Below, in pieces: positions 1 through 8,937 of a stretch of DNA of 64,000 nucleotides; the stretch's first letter is position 1, and each line of letters starts with the position of its first letter. The translations under genes and the position numbers were made by a program. Source of the stretch: Myxococcales bacterium (lineage in GTDB: Bacteria > Myxococcota_A > Polyangia > Polyangiales > Polyangiaceae). The stretch spans positions 1 to 64,000 of the forward strand of contig SECP01000048.1 of assembly GCA_004193285.1 (NCBI GenBank), given 5' to 3'. The notes under the pieces were generated by a model. The model worked only from the letters and a program-made list of their open reading frames with translations, was not told the DNA's origin and did no database searches.

Positions 1-849
1 CGCCTCCTCCTGCTCGGAGCGAGCGCGCTCGTCGCCGCATCGCTCACCTTCACCTCCGCCTCCGAGGCGGATCCGGTGCAGGGCGCCGATCGGACCGAGG
101 AGGCCCCCAAGCGCCTCCAAGGCGTGGACGTGATCGAGCACCTGGGGGAGCGCGTGCCGAGTGGGCTGGCGTTCAAGGATCAGGACGGTAAGCAAGTCAC
201 CCTCGCGGATTACCTGCACGCAGAAGTGCCGGTGATCCTGACGTTCAACTACTCGAGCTGTCCCATGCTCTGCAGCCTGCAGCTCACGGGCTTCGTGGAC
301 GGCCTCAAGAAGCTGGACTTCGCCGCCGGCAAGCAGTTCCGCATCGTTACGGTGCTGCTGGACCCCAAAGAGACGGACGAGAGCGCTCGTCGCTTTCGGG
401 CCCGCTACTTGGCCCAGTACAACCGCCCTGGCAGCGAAGGCGGCTGGACCTTCCTCACTGGCTCGGACGAAAACGTGCACGCGCTCGCGAAAGCCGTAGG
501 CTTCGCCTACAGCTACAACGAGGTCCGGCAGGAGTACATCCACCCCGCCGCCCTCACGCTCCTCGCGCCGGACGGCAAGGTGGCGCGCTACCTGTATGGG
601 CTCCAGTACCCGGAAAAGACTCTTCGCCTCGGCTTGGTCGAGGCCTCGGAGGGCCGCGTCGGCTCCAGCCTGGATCGCCTCGTCCTCTACTGTTTCCACT
701 ACGACTCTTCGGAGGGCCGCTACGCTCCCATCGCCGCGCGCATCATGCAGCTCGGCGGCGCGGTGAGCTTGGTCGTCCTCGCAGGACTTCTGACGATTCT
801 CATTCGGCGCGATAAGAAGCGCGCCCTGGTCGAAAGCACAGCGCAATGA
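1..849 (+). CDS. SCO1/SenC family copper chaperone for cytochrome oxidase (5' end outside window)
   Basis: Periplasmic, membrane-anchored copper/thiol protein that helps assemble the CuA centre of cytochrome oxidase. The reading frame is open from base 1; the visible start (hydrophobic residues, then ASEADPV) is the end of a signal peptide, so the true start lies upstream and the GTG at 76 is not the start. In visible numbering the copper-binding CPMLC motif is residues 87-91 and the conserved distal histidine (YIHPAA) is H181, both as in SCO1. A C-terminal membrane segment lies around residues 249-271, followed by RRDKKR. Its stop overlaps the start of the subunit II gene (ATGA), so the two are translationally linked and the chaperone is the first visible gene of the oxidase operon. 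Confidence 0.93.
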   Translation, partial: RLLLLGASALVAASLTFTSASEADPVQGADRTEEAPKRLQGVDVIEHLGERVPSGLAFKDQDGKQVTLADYLHAEVPVILTFNYSSCPMLCSLQLTGFVDGLKKLDFAAGKQFRIVTVLLDPKETDESARRFRARYLAQYNRPGSEGGWTFLTGSDENVHALAKAVGFAYSYNEVRQEYIHPAALTLLAPDGKVARYLYGLQYPEKTLRLGLVEASEGRVGSSLDRLVLYCFHYDSSEGRYAPIAARIMQLGGAVSLVVLAGLLTILIRRDKKRALVESTAQ

Positions 850-1850
850 CTCTTCACCTGCTCGCCCTGCTGGCCGATCCGCAGCTCCCCAAGAGCGCGC
901 CTTCGGATTCCTTTTGGCTCCCCGTGGACGCGTCGGTGACCACGCGGAACATCGACTGGGTGTGGGATTTCTTGATCTGGATGAGCGTGCTCACCGCGCT
1001 CGCCATCGTCGTGGCGATGTTCCACTTCGTGACGAAGTACCGAGCGAAGTCCCGCGCCGCGAACGAGCACGCGGAGCCCAGCTCGGAGCACAACACGGCG
1101 CTGGAAATTGCCTGGTCCGTGCTCCCCCTGTTCGTGGTGATCGCGCTCTTCGTCTGGGGCTTCAAAGGCTTCGTGGATCTGCGCACCCCGCCCAAGGAGG
1201 CGATGGAGCTCCGCGCCAACGCTCAAAAGTGGAAGTGGACCTTCGACTACAAGTGCGCGCGCGGCGGCCTGACCGACGACACGCTGCACGTGCCGTTCGA
1301 TCGCCCGGTGCGCATGGTCATCAGCTCGGTGGACGTGCTGCACGCGCTCTACATCCCCTCCTTCCGCACCAAGATGGACGCGGTGCCGGGTCGCTACACG
1401 GACCTGTGGTTCCAGGCCACCAAGGCCGGCGAGTACCCCATCTTCTGCGCCGAGTACTGCGGCACCTCCCATTCGGACATGCTCTCGCGCGTCGTCGTTC
1501 ACCCCCCCGGGGAGTACGAGACGTGGCTGAAAGGCGCCTGCGAGAAGGCGGATTCGCTCGTCGGGCCGGAGCGTGGCAAGAAGCTCTACACTCAACAGGG
1601 CTGCGACACCTGCCACACCCTGGACGGCACTCCGAAGATCGGCCCCACTTGGAAGGGTCTGTGGGGCAAGAGCGAGTCGTTCGCAGACGGCTCGTCGCAC
1701 GCGGTCGACGAAAACTACATCCGTGAATCCATTTTGGATCCGTCGGCTAAGGTCGTGAAGGGCTTTGCTCCCTCCATGCCCACCTACAAGGGCAAGTTGA
1801 GCGACAAAGACATCGACGGCCTGATCGAATACATCAAGACCCTGCAGTAA
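846..1850 (+). CDS. coxB: Cytochrome c oxidase subunit II fused to cytochrome c (caa3 type)
   Basis: Electron-entry subunit of a caa3-type terminal oxidase. Two N-terminal membrane segments (about residues 40-62 and 87-108) lead to a periplasmic cupredoxin domain with the full CuA ligand set: H166, C201, E203, C205, H209 and M212. A C-terminal cytochrome c domain follows, with heme motif C253-D-T-C256-H257 and a likely axial methionine in FAPSMPTY (M311). At 334 residues the length fits a subunit II-cytochrome c fusion. The heme domain lets the enzyme take electrons through its own tethered cytochrome. The gene sits between the SCO1-like gene (4-bp overlap) and subunit I (11-bp gap). Confidence 0.97.
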   Translation: MTLHLLALLADPQLPKSAPSDSFWLPVDASVTTRNIDWVWDFLIWMSVLTALAIVVAMFHFVTKYRAKSRAANEHAEPSSEHNTALEIAWSVLPLFVVIALFVWGFKGFVDLRTPPKEAMELRANAQKWKWTFDYKCARGGLTDDTLHVPFDRPVRMVISSVDVLHALYIPSFRTKMDAVPGRYTDLWFQATKAGEYPIFCAEYCGTSHSDMLSRVVVHPPGEYETWLKGACEKADSLVGPERGKKLYTQQGCDTCHTLDGTPKIGPTWKGLWGKSESFADGSSHAVDENYIRESILDPSAKVVKGFAPSMPTYKGKLSDKDIDGLIEYIKTLQ

Positions 1851-1861
1851 TAGGACTAGCC

Positions 1862-3535
1862 ATGGCGTCACCCACTACGACAGCCGATGCGGCGATCCCC
1901 GAAAAAAAGGGCGCCGACGATAACTACCTGACCCACGACAAGGGCTTCGCGTCCTGGGCCTTCACCCTCGATCACAAGCGGATCGGCGTGATGTACCTGG
2001 CCTCGATCCTGACCGCCTTCGCCCTGGGCGGCTTGTTCGCCTTGCTGGTGCGCACCGAGCTCTGGTCGCCCGGCGAGACGATCATGAAGCACGACACCTA
2101 CAACCAGATGTTCACGCTTCACGGCGCGATCATGGTGTTCTTGGTGATCATTCCCGGCATCCCCGCCGGTTTGGGCAACATCATCCTACCGCTCCAGCTG
2201 GGCGCGAAGGACGTGGCGTTCCCGAAGATGAACCTGGCCAGCTACTACCTGTGGGTCATTGGCTGCGCCTTCATGCTCATCTCTCTGTTCACCAACGCGG
2301 TGGACACGGGCTGGACCTTCTACGCCCCGTACAGCACGACGACGCAAACGAACGTCATCCCGGCCGCGTTCGGCGCGTTCATTCTCGGCTTCAGCTCGAT
2401 CTTCACGGGTCTGAACTTCATCGTCACGATTCACAAGCTGCGTCCGCCGGGCATGACGTTCTTCCGGATGCCGCTGTACGTTTGGGCCCTCTACTCGACC
2501 GCGCTCATCCAGGTGCTCGCGACTCCGGTCATCGGCATCACGCTAGCGATGATGATGGTCGAGCGCGTGTTCGGCCTGGGCATCTTCGACCCGGCGCTCG
2601 GCGGGGACCCGGTGCTGTTTCAGCACTTCTTCTGGTTCTACTCCCACCCCGCCGTGTACATCATGATCGTCCCCGCGTTCGGCGTGGTGAGCGAGATCAT
2701 CCCCGTGTTCTCGCGCAAGCGGCTGTTCGGGTACCAGTTCATCGCCATCAGCAGCTTGGCGATCGCGTTCCTGGGCTTCCTCGTCTGGGGGCATCACATG
2801 TTCACCAGCGGGCAGTCCGTGCTGGCGGGCACGATCTTCAGCGCGATCACGTTCCTCATCGCGATTCCGACCGCGATCAAGATCTTCAACTGGGTGTCGA
2901 CCATGTACAAGGGTCGCATCCACCTGGACACGCCGATGCTCTACGCGCTGGCGTTCCTCTGGGTGTTCACGATCGGCGGATTGACCGGCGTGTTCCTGGC
3001 GGTCATGGGCGTGGACGTCCACTTGCACGACACGTACTTCGTGGTCGCGCACTTCCACTACGTGATGATGGGCGGCGCCATCACCGCCTTCTTGGGCGGC
3101 TTGCACTACTGGTTCCCGAAGGCTTTCGGGCGGATGTACAACGAGAAGACGGGCCGAATCGGCGCGATCATCGTGTTCATCGGTCTGAATCTGACGTTCT
3201 TCCCGCAGTTCATCCTCGGCAGCCGCGGGATGCCGCGGCGGTATTACAACTACCTGCCGGAGTTCCAAGGCCTGCACCAGCTGTCCACCATCGGCGCGTT
3301 CACCCTGGGCATTGGCTTCCTCATCACCGCGATCTCGCTCGGAAGGGCGCTGAAGAACGGTAAGAAGGCGCCGAACAACCCCTGGGGCGCGGTCACGCTG
3401 GAGTGGCTGACTTCCTCACCGCCGCCCTACTACAACTTCCATACTCCGCCCCCCGTTACGGCTGGTCCGTACGACGGCTACGAGAACCTCGAGTACGACG
3501 AGAAGGTCGGCGGTTACGTCGCCAAGAAGCCCTGA
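1862..3535 (+). CDS. coxA: Cytochrome c oxidase subunit I
   Basis: Catalytic heme-copper subunit that reduces O2 to water and pumps protons. The protein is 557 residues with about 12 membrane segments. Visible metal ligands are the heme a histidine in FTLHGAIM, the CuB histidine and cross-linked tyrosine in YSHPAVYIM, the CuB His pair in WGHHMF, and the heme a3 and heme a histidines in VAHFHYVM. The length and motif order are normal for the family. It starts with ATG 11 bases after subunit II and is followed 14 bases later by subunit III, as part of one operon. Confidence 0.98.
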   Translation: MASPTTTADAAIPEKKGADDNYLTHDKGFASWAFTLDHKRIGVMYLASILTAFALGGLFALLVRTELWSPGETIMKHDTYNQMFTLHGAIMVFLVIIPGIPAGLGNIILPLQLGAKDVAFPKMNLASYYLWVIGCAFMLISLFTNAVDTGWTFYAPYSTTTQTNVIPAAFGAFILGFSSIFTGLNFIVTIHKLRPPGMTFFRMPLYVWALYSTALIQVLATPVIGITLAMMMVERVFGLGIFDPALGGDPVLFQHFFWFYSHPAVYIMIVPAFGVVSEIIPVFSRKRLFGYQFIAISSLAIAFLGFLVWGHHMFTSGQSVLAGTIFSAITFLIAIPTAIKIFNWVSTMYKGRIHLDTPMLYALAFLWVFTIGGLTGVFLAVMGVDVHLHDTYFVVAHFHYVMMGGAITAFLGGLHYWFPKAFGRMYNEKTGRIGAIIVFIGLNLTFFPQFILGSRGMPRRYYNYLPEFQGLHQLSTIGAFTLGIGFLITAISLGRALKNGKKAPNNPWGAVTLEWLTSSPPPYYNFHTPPPVTAGPYDGYENLEYDEKVGGYVAKKP

Positions 3536-3549
3536 GCCCGGACTTTACG

Positions 3550-4545
3550 ATGTCTGAACCCAGCACCGACACTCAGGCCGCCCAGAAGGCGCCCCCGCCC
3601 CCAGCTCACGGCCACGGCCATGGTCACGACGACCACGGCCATGGTCACGAGGCGCACGACCCGATCCACGCGGCCAACCCGCATCTGGCTCATCACTTCG
3701 ACACGCCTCAGCAGCAGTTCGACGCCGGCAAGCTCGGCATCTGGCTCTTCCTGCTGACGGAGGTGTTGTTCTTCGCGGGCTTGTTCTGCGCGTACACCGT
3801 CTACCGGTCGATGCACCCGGAGGTGTTCGTCTACGCGCACTACTTCCTGGACACGAAGATGGGCGCGCTCAACACGTGCGTGCTGCTCATCTCCAGCCTC
3901 ACGGCGGCCTGGGCGGTGCGAAACGCGCAGCTGGCAGAGAAGAGCAAGCTGGTGCTCAACATCGTGATCACCATCGCGTGCGCGTGCACGTTCATGGTCG
4001 TCAAGTACGTGGAGTACTCGCACAAGATCCACGACGGTTTGTTGCCGGGCAAGCACTTCAACCCGGCCGAGCCGGTCTGGGAGCTGGCCGCCTTCCGCAA
4101 CAAGCACCCGGAGGCGGCGGAGTACGCGGAGAAGCTCCACAAGCTGGACCAAAAGAAGGAAGGCGCCGCACCCGCCGTTGCCGGCACCGAGGCGCAAAAG
4201 GTCGAGGCGGACGCGGCCCAAACCGCGATCGAGCGCCCGACGGAAGAGGAGCTGGAGCCACTGCTCGCCGCCGGCTTGGTCGGTCCGCGATCCCTGGACC
4301 CGTCAGCGCATATCTCGCGGCCGGCGATGGCGCACGTGTTCTTCGGCATCTACTTCTTCATGACCGGCCTGCACGGCTTCCACGTGCTCATCGGCATCGG
4401 CATTTGGGTGTGGATGCTGCTGAAAGCGACGAAGGGTCAGTTCGGCCCCAACTACTTCGGACCAATCGACTTCACCGCGCTCTACTGGCACTTGGTCGAC
4501 TTGATCTGGATCTACCTCTTCCCCCTGCTGTACCTGATCCACTGA
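3550..4545 (+). CDS. coxC: Cytochrome c oxidase subunit III
   Basis: Membrane subunit that stabilises the oxidase core. The ATG at 3550 (MSEPSTD) is chosen over an upstream in-frame start because that one would overlap subunit I by more than 130 bases. The product is 331 residues. It begins with a soluble His/Gly-rich tail (GHGHGHDDHGHGHE), then membrane segments of COX3 type (GIWLFLLTEVLFFAGLFCAY near the start and YWHLVDLIWIYLFPLLYL at the end). Between the middle and final helices is a hydrophilic, Glu/Lys/Ala-rich insertion of roughly 80 residues not typical of short COX3 proteins. The His-rich tail could bind metal, but that is inference. Confidence 0.95.
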   Translation: MSEPSTDTQAAQKAPPPPAHGHGHGHDDHGHGHEAHDPIHAANPHLAHHFDTPQQQFDAGKLGIWLFLLTEVLFFAGLFCAYTVYRSMHPEVFVYAHYFLDTKMGALNTCVLLISSLTAAWAVRNAQLAEKSKLVLNIVITIACACTFMVVKYVEYSHKIHDGLLPGKHFNPAEPVWELAAFRNKHPEAAEYAEKLHKLDQKKEGAAPAVAGTEAQKVEADAAQTAIERPTEEELEPLLAAGLVGPRSLDPSAHISRPAMAHVFFGIYFFMTGLHGFHVLIGIGIWVWMLLKATKGQFGPNYFGPIDFTALYWHLVDLIWIYLFPLLYLIH

Positions 4546-4558
4546 AGGCGAGCTTTTC

Positions 4559-5164
4559 ATGAGCGACGACAAGCCCGAGGCCGAAAAGCCCGAAGCAGAA
4601 ACGACCGCGACGCCCAGCGACGCGCCGGTGAGCAGGCCTGCCCACGACCCGGTGGGCTCCGTGCAAACGACGGAGTCCACGCCCACCAAGGCGGAGGCCT
4701 CCGAGCTACAAATCGCTTCCGGTGGCACGCCGGACGAGCCCACGAAGAAGCCGACGGAAGCGGACAAAGCCAAGACCGTAGCCGCCGCGCACTCGAGCCA
4801 CGACCGCGGGGCCCACGGCCACGGTGAGGATCACGGTCACGGCCTCGCTCACACCATGCCGGTTTGGATGCTCATCGGCGTGCTGGGCGCGCTGCTCGTC
4901 CTCACCGTAGCGACGGTTGCGGTGACGGCCATCGATCTGGGGGCGCAGGGCAACCTGATCGTCGCCATGGTCATCGCGACCATCAAGGCGGTGTTGGTCT
5001 GCACCTTCTTCATGCATTTGCTGTGGGACAAGAAGTTCAATCTCGTCCTGTTCCTCACCTCTGTTCTCTTCCTCATCCTCTTCCTGTCGATGGCGACGAC
5101 GGACCGCGGCGAGTACCAGCACTCGGTAGACGAGTACCGGGCTCAGCAGCTCGGCAACAAGTAA
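4559..5164 (+). CDS. coxD: Cytochrome c oxidase subunit IV-like membrane protein
   Basis: Small accessory subunit of the caa3 oxidase (prokaryotic COX4 type). The first 95 or so residues are hydrophilic, Glu/Lys/Thr-rich, ending in a second His-rich stretch (AHGHGEDHGHG). Three membrane helices follow (starting MPVWMLIGVLGALLVL, NLIVAMVIATIKAVLV and NLVLFLTSVLFLILFL). The FFMHLLWDKK sequence after helix two is typical of the family. It is the last gene of the operon, 13 bases after subunit III, and a strong hairpin lies 15 bases past its stop. Confidence 0.9.
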   Translation: MSDDKPEAEKPEAETTATPSDAPVSRPAHDPVGSVQTTESTPTKAEASELQIASGGTPDEPTKKPTEADKAKTVAAAHSSHDRGAHGHGEDHGHGLAHTMPVWMLIGVLGALLVLTVATVAVTAIDLGAQGNLIVAMVIATIKAVLVCTFFMHLLWDKKFNLVLFLTSVLFLILFLSMATTDRGEYQHSVDEYRAQQLGNK

Positions 5165-5178
5165 GCGCCTCGTTCCGA

Positions 5179-5221
5179 GCTCGAGGAGCCGACCTCGCCA
5201 ACCTGGCGAGCGGCTCCTCGA
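5179..5221. terminator. Strong hairpin terminator between the oxidase operon and the convergent Mla-like operon
   Basis: A perfect 12-bp inverted repeat (CTCGAGGAGCCG at 5179-5190 and CGGCTCCTCGAG at 5210-5221) encloses a second 7-bp perfect stem (CTCGCCA / TGGCGAG) with a 3-base loop, followed on the plus strand by TCGTTTT. It lies between two convergent genes and probably serves mainly the oxidase operon. Confidence 0.85.
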
Positions 5222-5247
5222 GTCGTTTTGTGCGCGGCGCGGGCTCG

Positions 5248-5877
5248 CTACCCTGGGGGGAGCTCGGGTTTGGGAGCAGGCATCGGTGTCTGCGTGAGGC
5301 GCTGCACCACCTCGGCCCCGATCGAACGAACGGCGTCGGCCAGGGTGCTGGCGAGGGCCTGAGACACACGCTGGGCCTCGTCCCCCGGTCCGCTCGCGAG
5401 CGGCGCTTCGAGCTGGACGCTGCGCTCCAGGAGTGAGCGGCGCTCGTCGCGCAAGCTGAACGTCAGCGAAACTCGGACCTTCTTCGCCTGGCGCAGCTCT
5501 TCGAATGCCGTGAGCTCGACGTCCAGCACCGGCGCGAAGCCAGCGATGACGCGGGTCAAGCGGCGCTCTTCGAATAGCTCGCGCTCGAGCGCGCGCCGCA
5601 AGTAAGCCTCGGGCAGCTCGGTCCAGCGTCGATCGTCGTAGAAGCCCACCTCGGCGGCGCTCAGCCGATAGGAGATGCGCTCGTCCAAGTGCGAGGCGGA
5701 GGACACCTGACCGAGCCGTAGCTCGTACGGCTGCGGTGCGGCTTGGCTGCGAGTACTGCTCGCCGCCTCCGGGTTGAAATAGCGGGGAGAGAGCGCATCG
5801 GCTTTGGAAGTGAGCGCGCAGCCGACTTCGAGGGAGCCGCACAGAAGCGCCAGCGCGCTCAAGCCCAGAGCCCTCAT
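5248..5877 (-). CDS. ABC-type transport auxiliary lipoprotein (PqiC/ABC_trans_aux-like) of the MCE system
   Basis: A 209-residue outer-membrane-type lipoprotein. The signal sequence ends in a lipobox (LEVGC, cysteine at residue 20). The body matches the ABC_trans_aux pattern: a predicted beta-rich part with ISYRLSAAEVGFYDDRRWTE, then a helix containing LRRALERELF, and a C-terminal helical tail. Such lipoproteins cap MCE/PqiB-like lipid transporters at the outer membrane. It is the last gene of a four-gene minus-strand operon and its start overlaps the MCE gene's stop (ATGA), which supports the assignment more than the sequence alone. Confidence 0.8.
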   Translation of the reverse strand: MRALGLSALALLCGSLEVGCALTSKADALSPRYFNPEAASSTRSQAAPQPYELRLGQVSSASHLDERISYRLSAAEVGFYDDRRWTELPEAYLRRALERELFEERRLTRVIAGFAPVLDVELTAFEELRQAKKVRVSLTFSLRDERRSLLERSVQLEAPLASGPGDEAQRVSQALASTLADAVRSIGAEVVQRLTQTPMPAPKPELPPG

Positions 5878-6827
5878 GGTGCCCCCTTCGCGCGACCTTT
5901 GAGCAGCATGTCCGGGTCGCGCTCCAGCTCGTCCGCGAAGCGCTTGATCGAGCGTGCTGCGCCGCGAATTTCACGAAGAGTCAGCTCGAGCTCCGGACCG
6001 AGGCTGCGCGCGTTCCGCGCGACTTCGCCGATGGCGTCCGCGCTGCGCTCCGCGTTGCGAAACAGGCCCTGCTCGCTATCCAGACGGGTGAGCAGCGCGT
6101 TCGTGCGCACGAGCACACCGTTGAATTCCTTCAAGTTCTTCTCCGTTTCACTCGAGAGCTGGGCCGCGTTCACGGCCTTGAGCTGCGCGTTCAGCTCGCG
6201 TAGCGCGTCGTTGGCATGCGAGAGCGTCTCCGCTCCACGCTCGGGCAGCTTTCCGGCCTGGATTTGCTCGGCAACGAGCCTCACTTGCGCCACCGCACGC
6301 GCCGCGTCGTCCGCAATCTCCGGGAAGCGATTGGCAGTCCTCGTCACCGAGTCCTCCAGATTCTTCATGGTGGAGGAGGCGGTTGGGATGTAGTTCGGCG
6401 GCGGTTTGAAGGGCAACGGCACGACGGGGTTACTCGCCGAATCGAAGAAGTCGATCAGGAGGAACTTGACGCCGGTGATGCCCGTCTGGGCGAGCTGTAC
6501 GCGCATATCCGGGTGCAGCTTCGAACCGTTTTCCTTGACCGCGAGCCGCAGCTTGCCCACCTGCTCCACGCTGAGCTGGCTGGTTACCTGAACGTGACGG
6601 AGGTTCTCCGCGATGTCGATCTGGGCAACCCGCCCTACGGTGACACCGCGGAACTTGACCGGTGAGCCCAGCTCGAGGCCCTGCACGGACTCATCGAAGA
6701 AGCTGACGAACTCGACGGTCTTCTGGCTCAGCGCCTTGGCTCCCAGCAGCAACAACGCGCCGATCGCGATCGCCACGCCCAGGATCACGAACAAGCCCAG
6801 CTTCCAACGGTTGGTTCCTACTGCCAC
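5874..6827 (-). CDS. MCE (MlaD-like) substrate-binding protein
   Basis: Periplasmic, membrane-anchored lipid-binding subunit of an Mla-like phospholipid transporter. The protein is 317 residues: one N-terminal membrane helix (about residues 11-31), an MCE domain (about 37-115, with SPVKFRGVTVGRV typical of the fold), then a long amphipathic helical region (about 150-310) that could form a barrel or bridge. It starts with GTG, overlapping the end of the ATPase gene by 10 bases. The operon order is permease, ATPase, MCE protein, lipoprotein. Confidence 0.92.
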   Translation of the reverse strand: MAVGTNRWKLGLFVILGVAIAIGALLLLGAKALSQKTVEFVSFFDESVQGLELGSPVKFRGVTVGRVAQIDIAENLRHVQVTSQLSVEQVGKLRLAVKENGSKLHPDMRVQLAQTGITGVKFLLIDFFDSASNPVVPLPFKPPPNYIPTASSTMKNLEDSVTRTANRFPEIADDAARAVAQVRLVAEQIQAGKLPERGAETLSHANDALRELNAQLKAVNAAQLSSETEKNLKEFNGVLVRTNALLTRLDSEQGLFRNAERSADAIGEVARNARSLGPELELTLREIRGAARSIKRFADELERDPDMLLKGRAKGAP

Positions 6828-7564
6828 TGAGGTACGCTCGTTTCACGGTTGAAGAAGCGACGCACACGGGCGTCCTCACTCTCGCTGCGCAGGCGCTTCG
6901 GCTCGCCACGGGCGATGATGCTGCGGCTCTCCCGATCGAGCATGATGCAGCTCTTGCCGACCTTGAAGATGCTGTCGAGCTCGTGCGTCACCATGACGAC
7001 AGTGAGCCCCAAATTGCGGTTCAGAGCCAAAATCAGCTCGTCCAGCTCGACCGCGCTCACCGGGTCGAGCCCGGCAGATGGTTCGTCCAAAAAGATGAGG
7101 CTAGGCTCGAACGCCATCGCGCGCGCGATCGCCGCCCGCTTGCGCATGCCTCCGGAGAGCTCCGAGGGCAGCTTGTCCTCCGCGCCTTCCAACCCCACCA
7201 GGGCGAGCTTCGCGCGCACGATCGCTTGCACCGCCTCGACCGGCAGGTGCGTCCATTCTTGCAGCGCGAAGGCGACGTTTTCGCCCACGCTCATGGAGCC
7301 GAACAGCGCACCGGACTGGAACATGACTCCGTAGCGGGGCGCGTTGCCCTCGAGCCGCGGTGCCTGGCCAGCCACGCGAATCTCGCCCGCCATCGGCGTA
7401 TCCAGCCCGATGAGGTGACGGAGCAGCGTCGACTTCCCGCAGCCACTCCCACCCAGAATGATGAAGATGTCGCCGCGAGCGACCTCGAAGCTGGCGTTGT
7501 CCAGGAGCACCGTATTGCCGTGCCCCATGCGCAGGCCCTCCACCGTGATGAGCGCGCGCTTCAT
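6818..7564 (-). CDS. MlaF-like ABC transporter ATP-binding protein
   Basis: ATPase that powers the lipid transporter. The ATG at 7564 (MKRALITVEGL) overlaps the permease stop as ATGA and gives a 248-residue protein of normal length. Walker A is GGSGCGKST, the signature is LSGGMRKR, and Walker B runs LIFLDEPSAGLDP, followed by the H-loop in VTHELDS. The sequence is of the MCE-associated ATPase type. Longer in-frame starts would run into the permease gene and are rejected. Confidence 0.95.
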   Translation of the reverse strand: MKRALITVEGLRMGHGNTVLLDNASFEVARGDIFIILGGSGCGKSTLLRHLIGLDTPMAGEIRVAGQAPRLEGNAPRYGVMFQSGALFGSMSVGENVAFALQEWTHLPVEAVQAIVRAKLALVGLEGAEDKLPSELSGGMRKRAAIARAMAFEPSLIFLDEPSAGLDPVSAVELDELILALNRNLGLTVVMVTHELDSIFKVGKSCIMLDRESRSIIARGEPKRLRSESEDARVRRFFNRETSVPQWQ

Positions 7565-8799
7565 AGACCGAAAGCCCCGAGGATTACCGTGAAGACCGCG
7601 TCGAGCACGATCAGCGCGAAGAGGATGGAGACGACCGCGCTGGTGGTGCGCCTGCCCACGCCTTCCGCGCCGCCCGATGTGGCAAGCCCCTGCTGGCATG
7701 CGACGAGGGCGATGGTCCCGCAAAAGACCATCCCTTTGACGACGCCCGACACGACGTCGCTCGTCTTCACCGCGCTCTGCAGCTGAATCACGAAGGTGGT
7801 CGGCCCGATGTCGAGCGTCAGCATCGCGACCAGCGCACCTCCGAGGATGCCAATCGCATCCGCGAGGAGCACCAGGACCGGTGCGACCAGAATCAGCCCG
7901 AGCATGCGCGGAATGACGAGGAACGGCAGGGGCAAGAAGCCGAGCGTTCGAAGCGCGTCCACCTCCTCGGATACCTTCATGGTGCCGAGCTCGGCGGCGA
8001 AAGCGGCGCCGGAGCGGCCGCAGATGATGATCGCCATCATGAGCGGCCCCAGCTCACGCGTCATCGACACGCCGACCAGGTCCGCGACGTAGATGTTGGC
8101 GCCGAACTGCTTGAGCTGCGCCGAGCTCTGGTAAGCCATGACGAAGCCCATCAAGAAGTTGATCAGCAGGACGATCGGGGCCGCGTCCGCCCCCGCGCGC
8201 TCCATGGTCAGGGTGACGTCACGCAGGTTCAGCCGCTTGGGGTGGCGAATCACCTGGGCGGTAGAGACCGCGAGCTGCCCGATGAAGTCGAGGATCTGTT
8301 TGACCTCCGCTATCACCGCCAACGTGGCGTTGCCGACCTGCTCCACCGCGTTCAGCGGTTGGCGCCGCGCGCGCTTTTGACGCGTCTTTTTGCGACCGCC
8401 GTAGAGGTCGACGATGCGCCGCACGTCTCCGCTGCCGCCGACGAACTCGCACGCGATCCCGCGCGCGCGCAGCTCACTCCGCAGCTGCGTCAAGAGCGCC
8501 ATGCAGGCGCCATCGATGAGCGAGACGGCGGAGAGGTCGAGCTCCACCGCTTTGACGCCGTCGAGCCCCTCCGCCAGCGTTTCGCTGATGCGCTTCCACA
8601 GGGCGGCCGCGTCATCGATGGCGATGTTTCCGCCGAGCTGAATGCGAAGGACGCCGCCGGTTGCATCCGCGCTTTGCCAGGAAAAGCGCTGCAGCATGCC
8701 GGCGACGAGGCTGAGCCGCTCGTCGAACGCCAGCGAGGGGCGGTTCAGTGCTTCCGTATCCGTCACGAGGCGCGCGACCCCAGCGAGCGTTGATGCCAC
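7561..8799 (-). CDS. MlaE-like permease with N-terminal STAS domain (MlaB-MlaE fusion)
   Basis: Membrane permease of the lipid transporter. Residues about 45-135 form a STAS-like domain (VKAVELDLSAVSLIDGACMALL), the role played by separate MlaB in enteric bacteria. Residues about 160-412 are the MlaE permease with five or six helices and the conserved ELGPLMMAIIICGRSGAAFAAE stretch split around the coupling helix. The start is GTG. It is the first gene of the operon, divergent from the lipid kinase gene, with about 140 bases between them for promoters. One STAS-permease chain means the complex would carry two STAS domains, assuming the usual MlaE dimer. Confidence 0.93.
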   Translation of the reverse strand: MASTLAGVARLVTDTEALNRPSLAFDERLSLVAGMLQRFSWQSADATGGVLRIQLGGNIAIDDAAALWKRISETLAEGLDGVKAVELDLSAVSLIDGACMALLTQLRSELRARGIACEFVGGSGDVRRIVDLYGGRKKTRQKRARRQPLNAVEQVGNATLAVIAEVKQILDFIGQLAVSTAQVIRHPKRLNLRDVTLTMERAGADAAPIVLLINFLMGFVMAYQSSAQLKQFGANIYVADLVGVSMTRELGPLMMAIIICGRSGAAFAAELGTMKVSEEVDALRTLGFLPLPFLVIPRMLGLILVAPVLVLLADAIGILGGALVAMLTLDIGPTTFVIQLQSAVKTSDVVSGVVKGMVFCGTIALVACQQGLATSGGAEGVGRRTTSAVVSILFALIVLDAVFTVILGAFGL

Positions 8800-8937
8800 G
8801 CCGGTAGTCGCGCTCTGCCGCAGTCGAGACGATTGGTCTCACCCCCTCGAACACCGCTGAACGCGGCTTCGGCGTGGTTCGTCGGGATCGCGTTCTCGGC
8901 AGCCATCAGTTCTGTGCTCCAGTGCAGCTCGCGTGCC

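Noticed and set aside
5061..5260. Possible extra gene after the oxidase operon
   Set aside because: The space is taken by the double-stem terminator; open frames through it are shadows.
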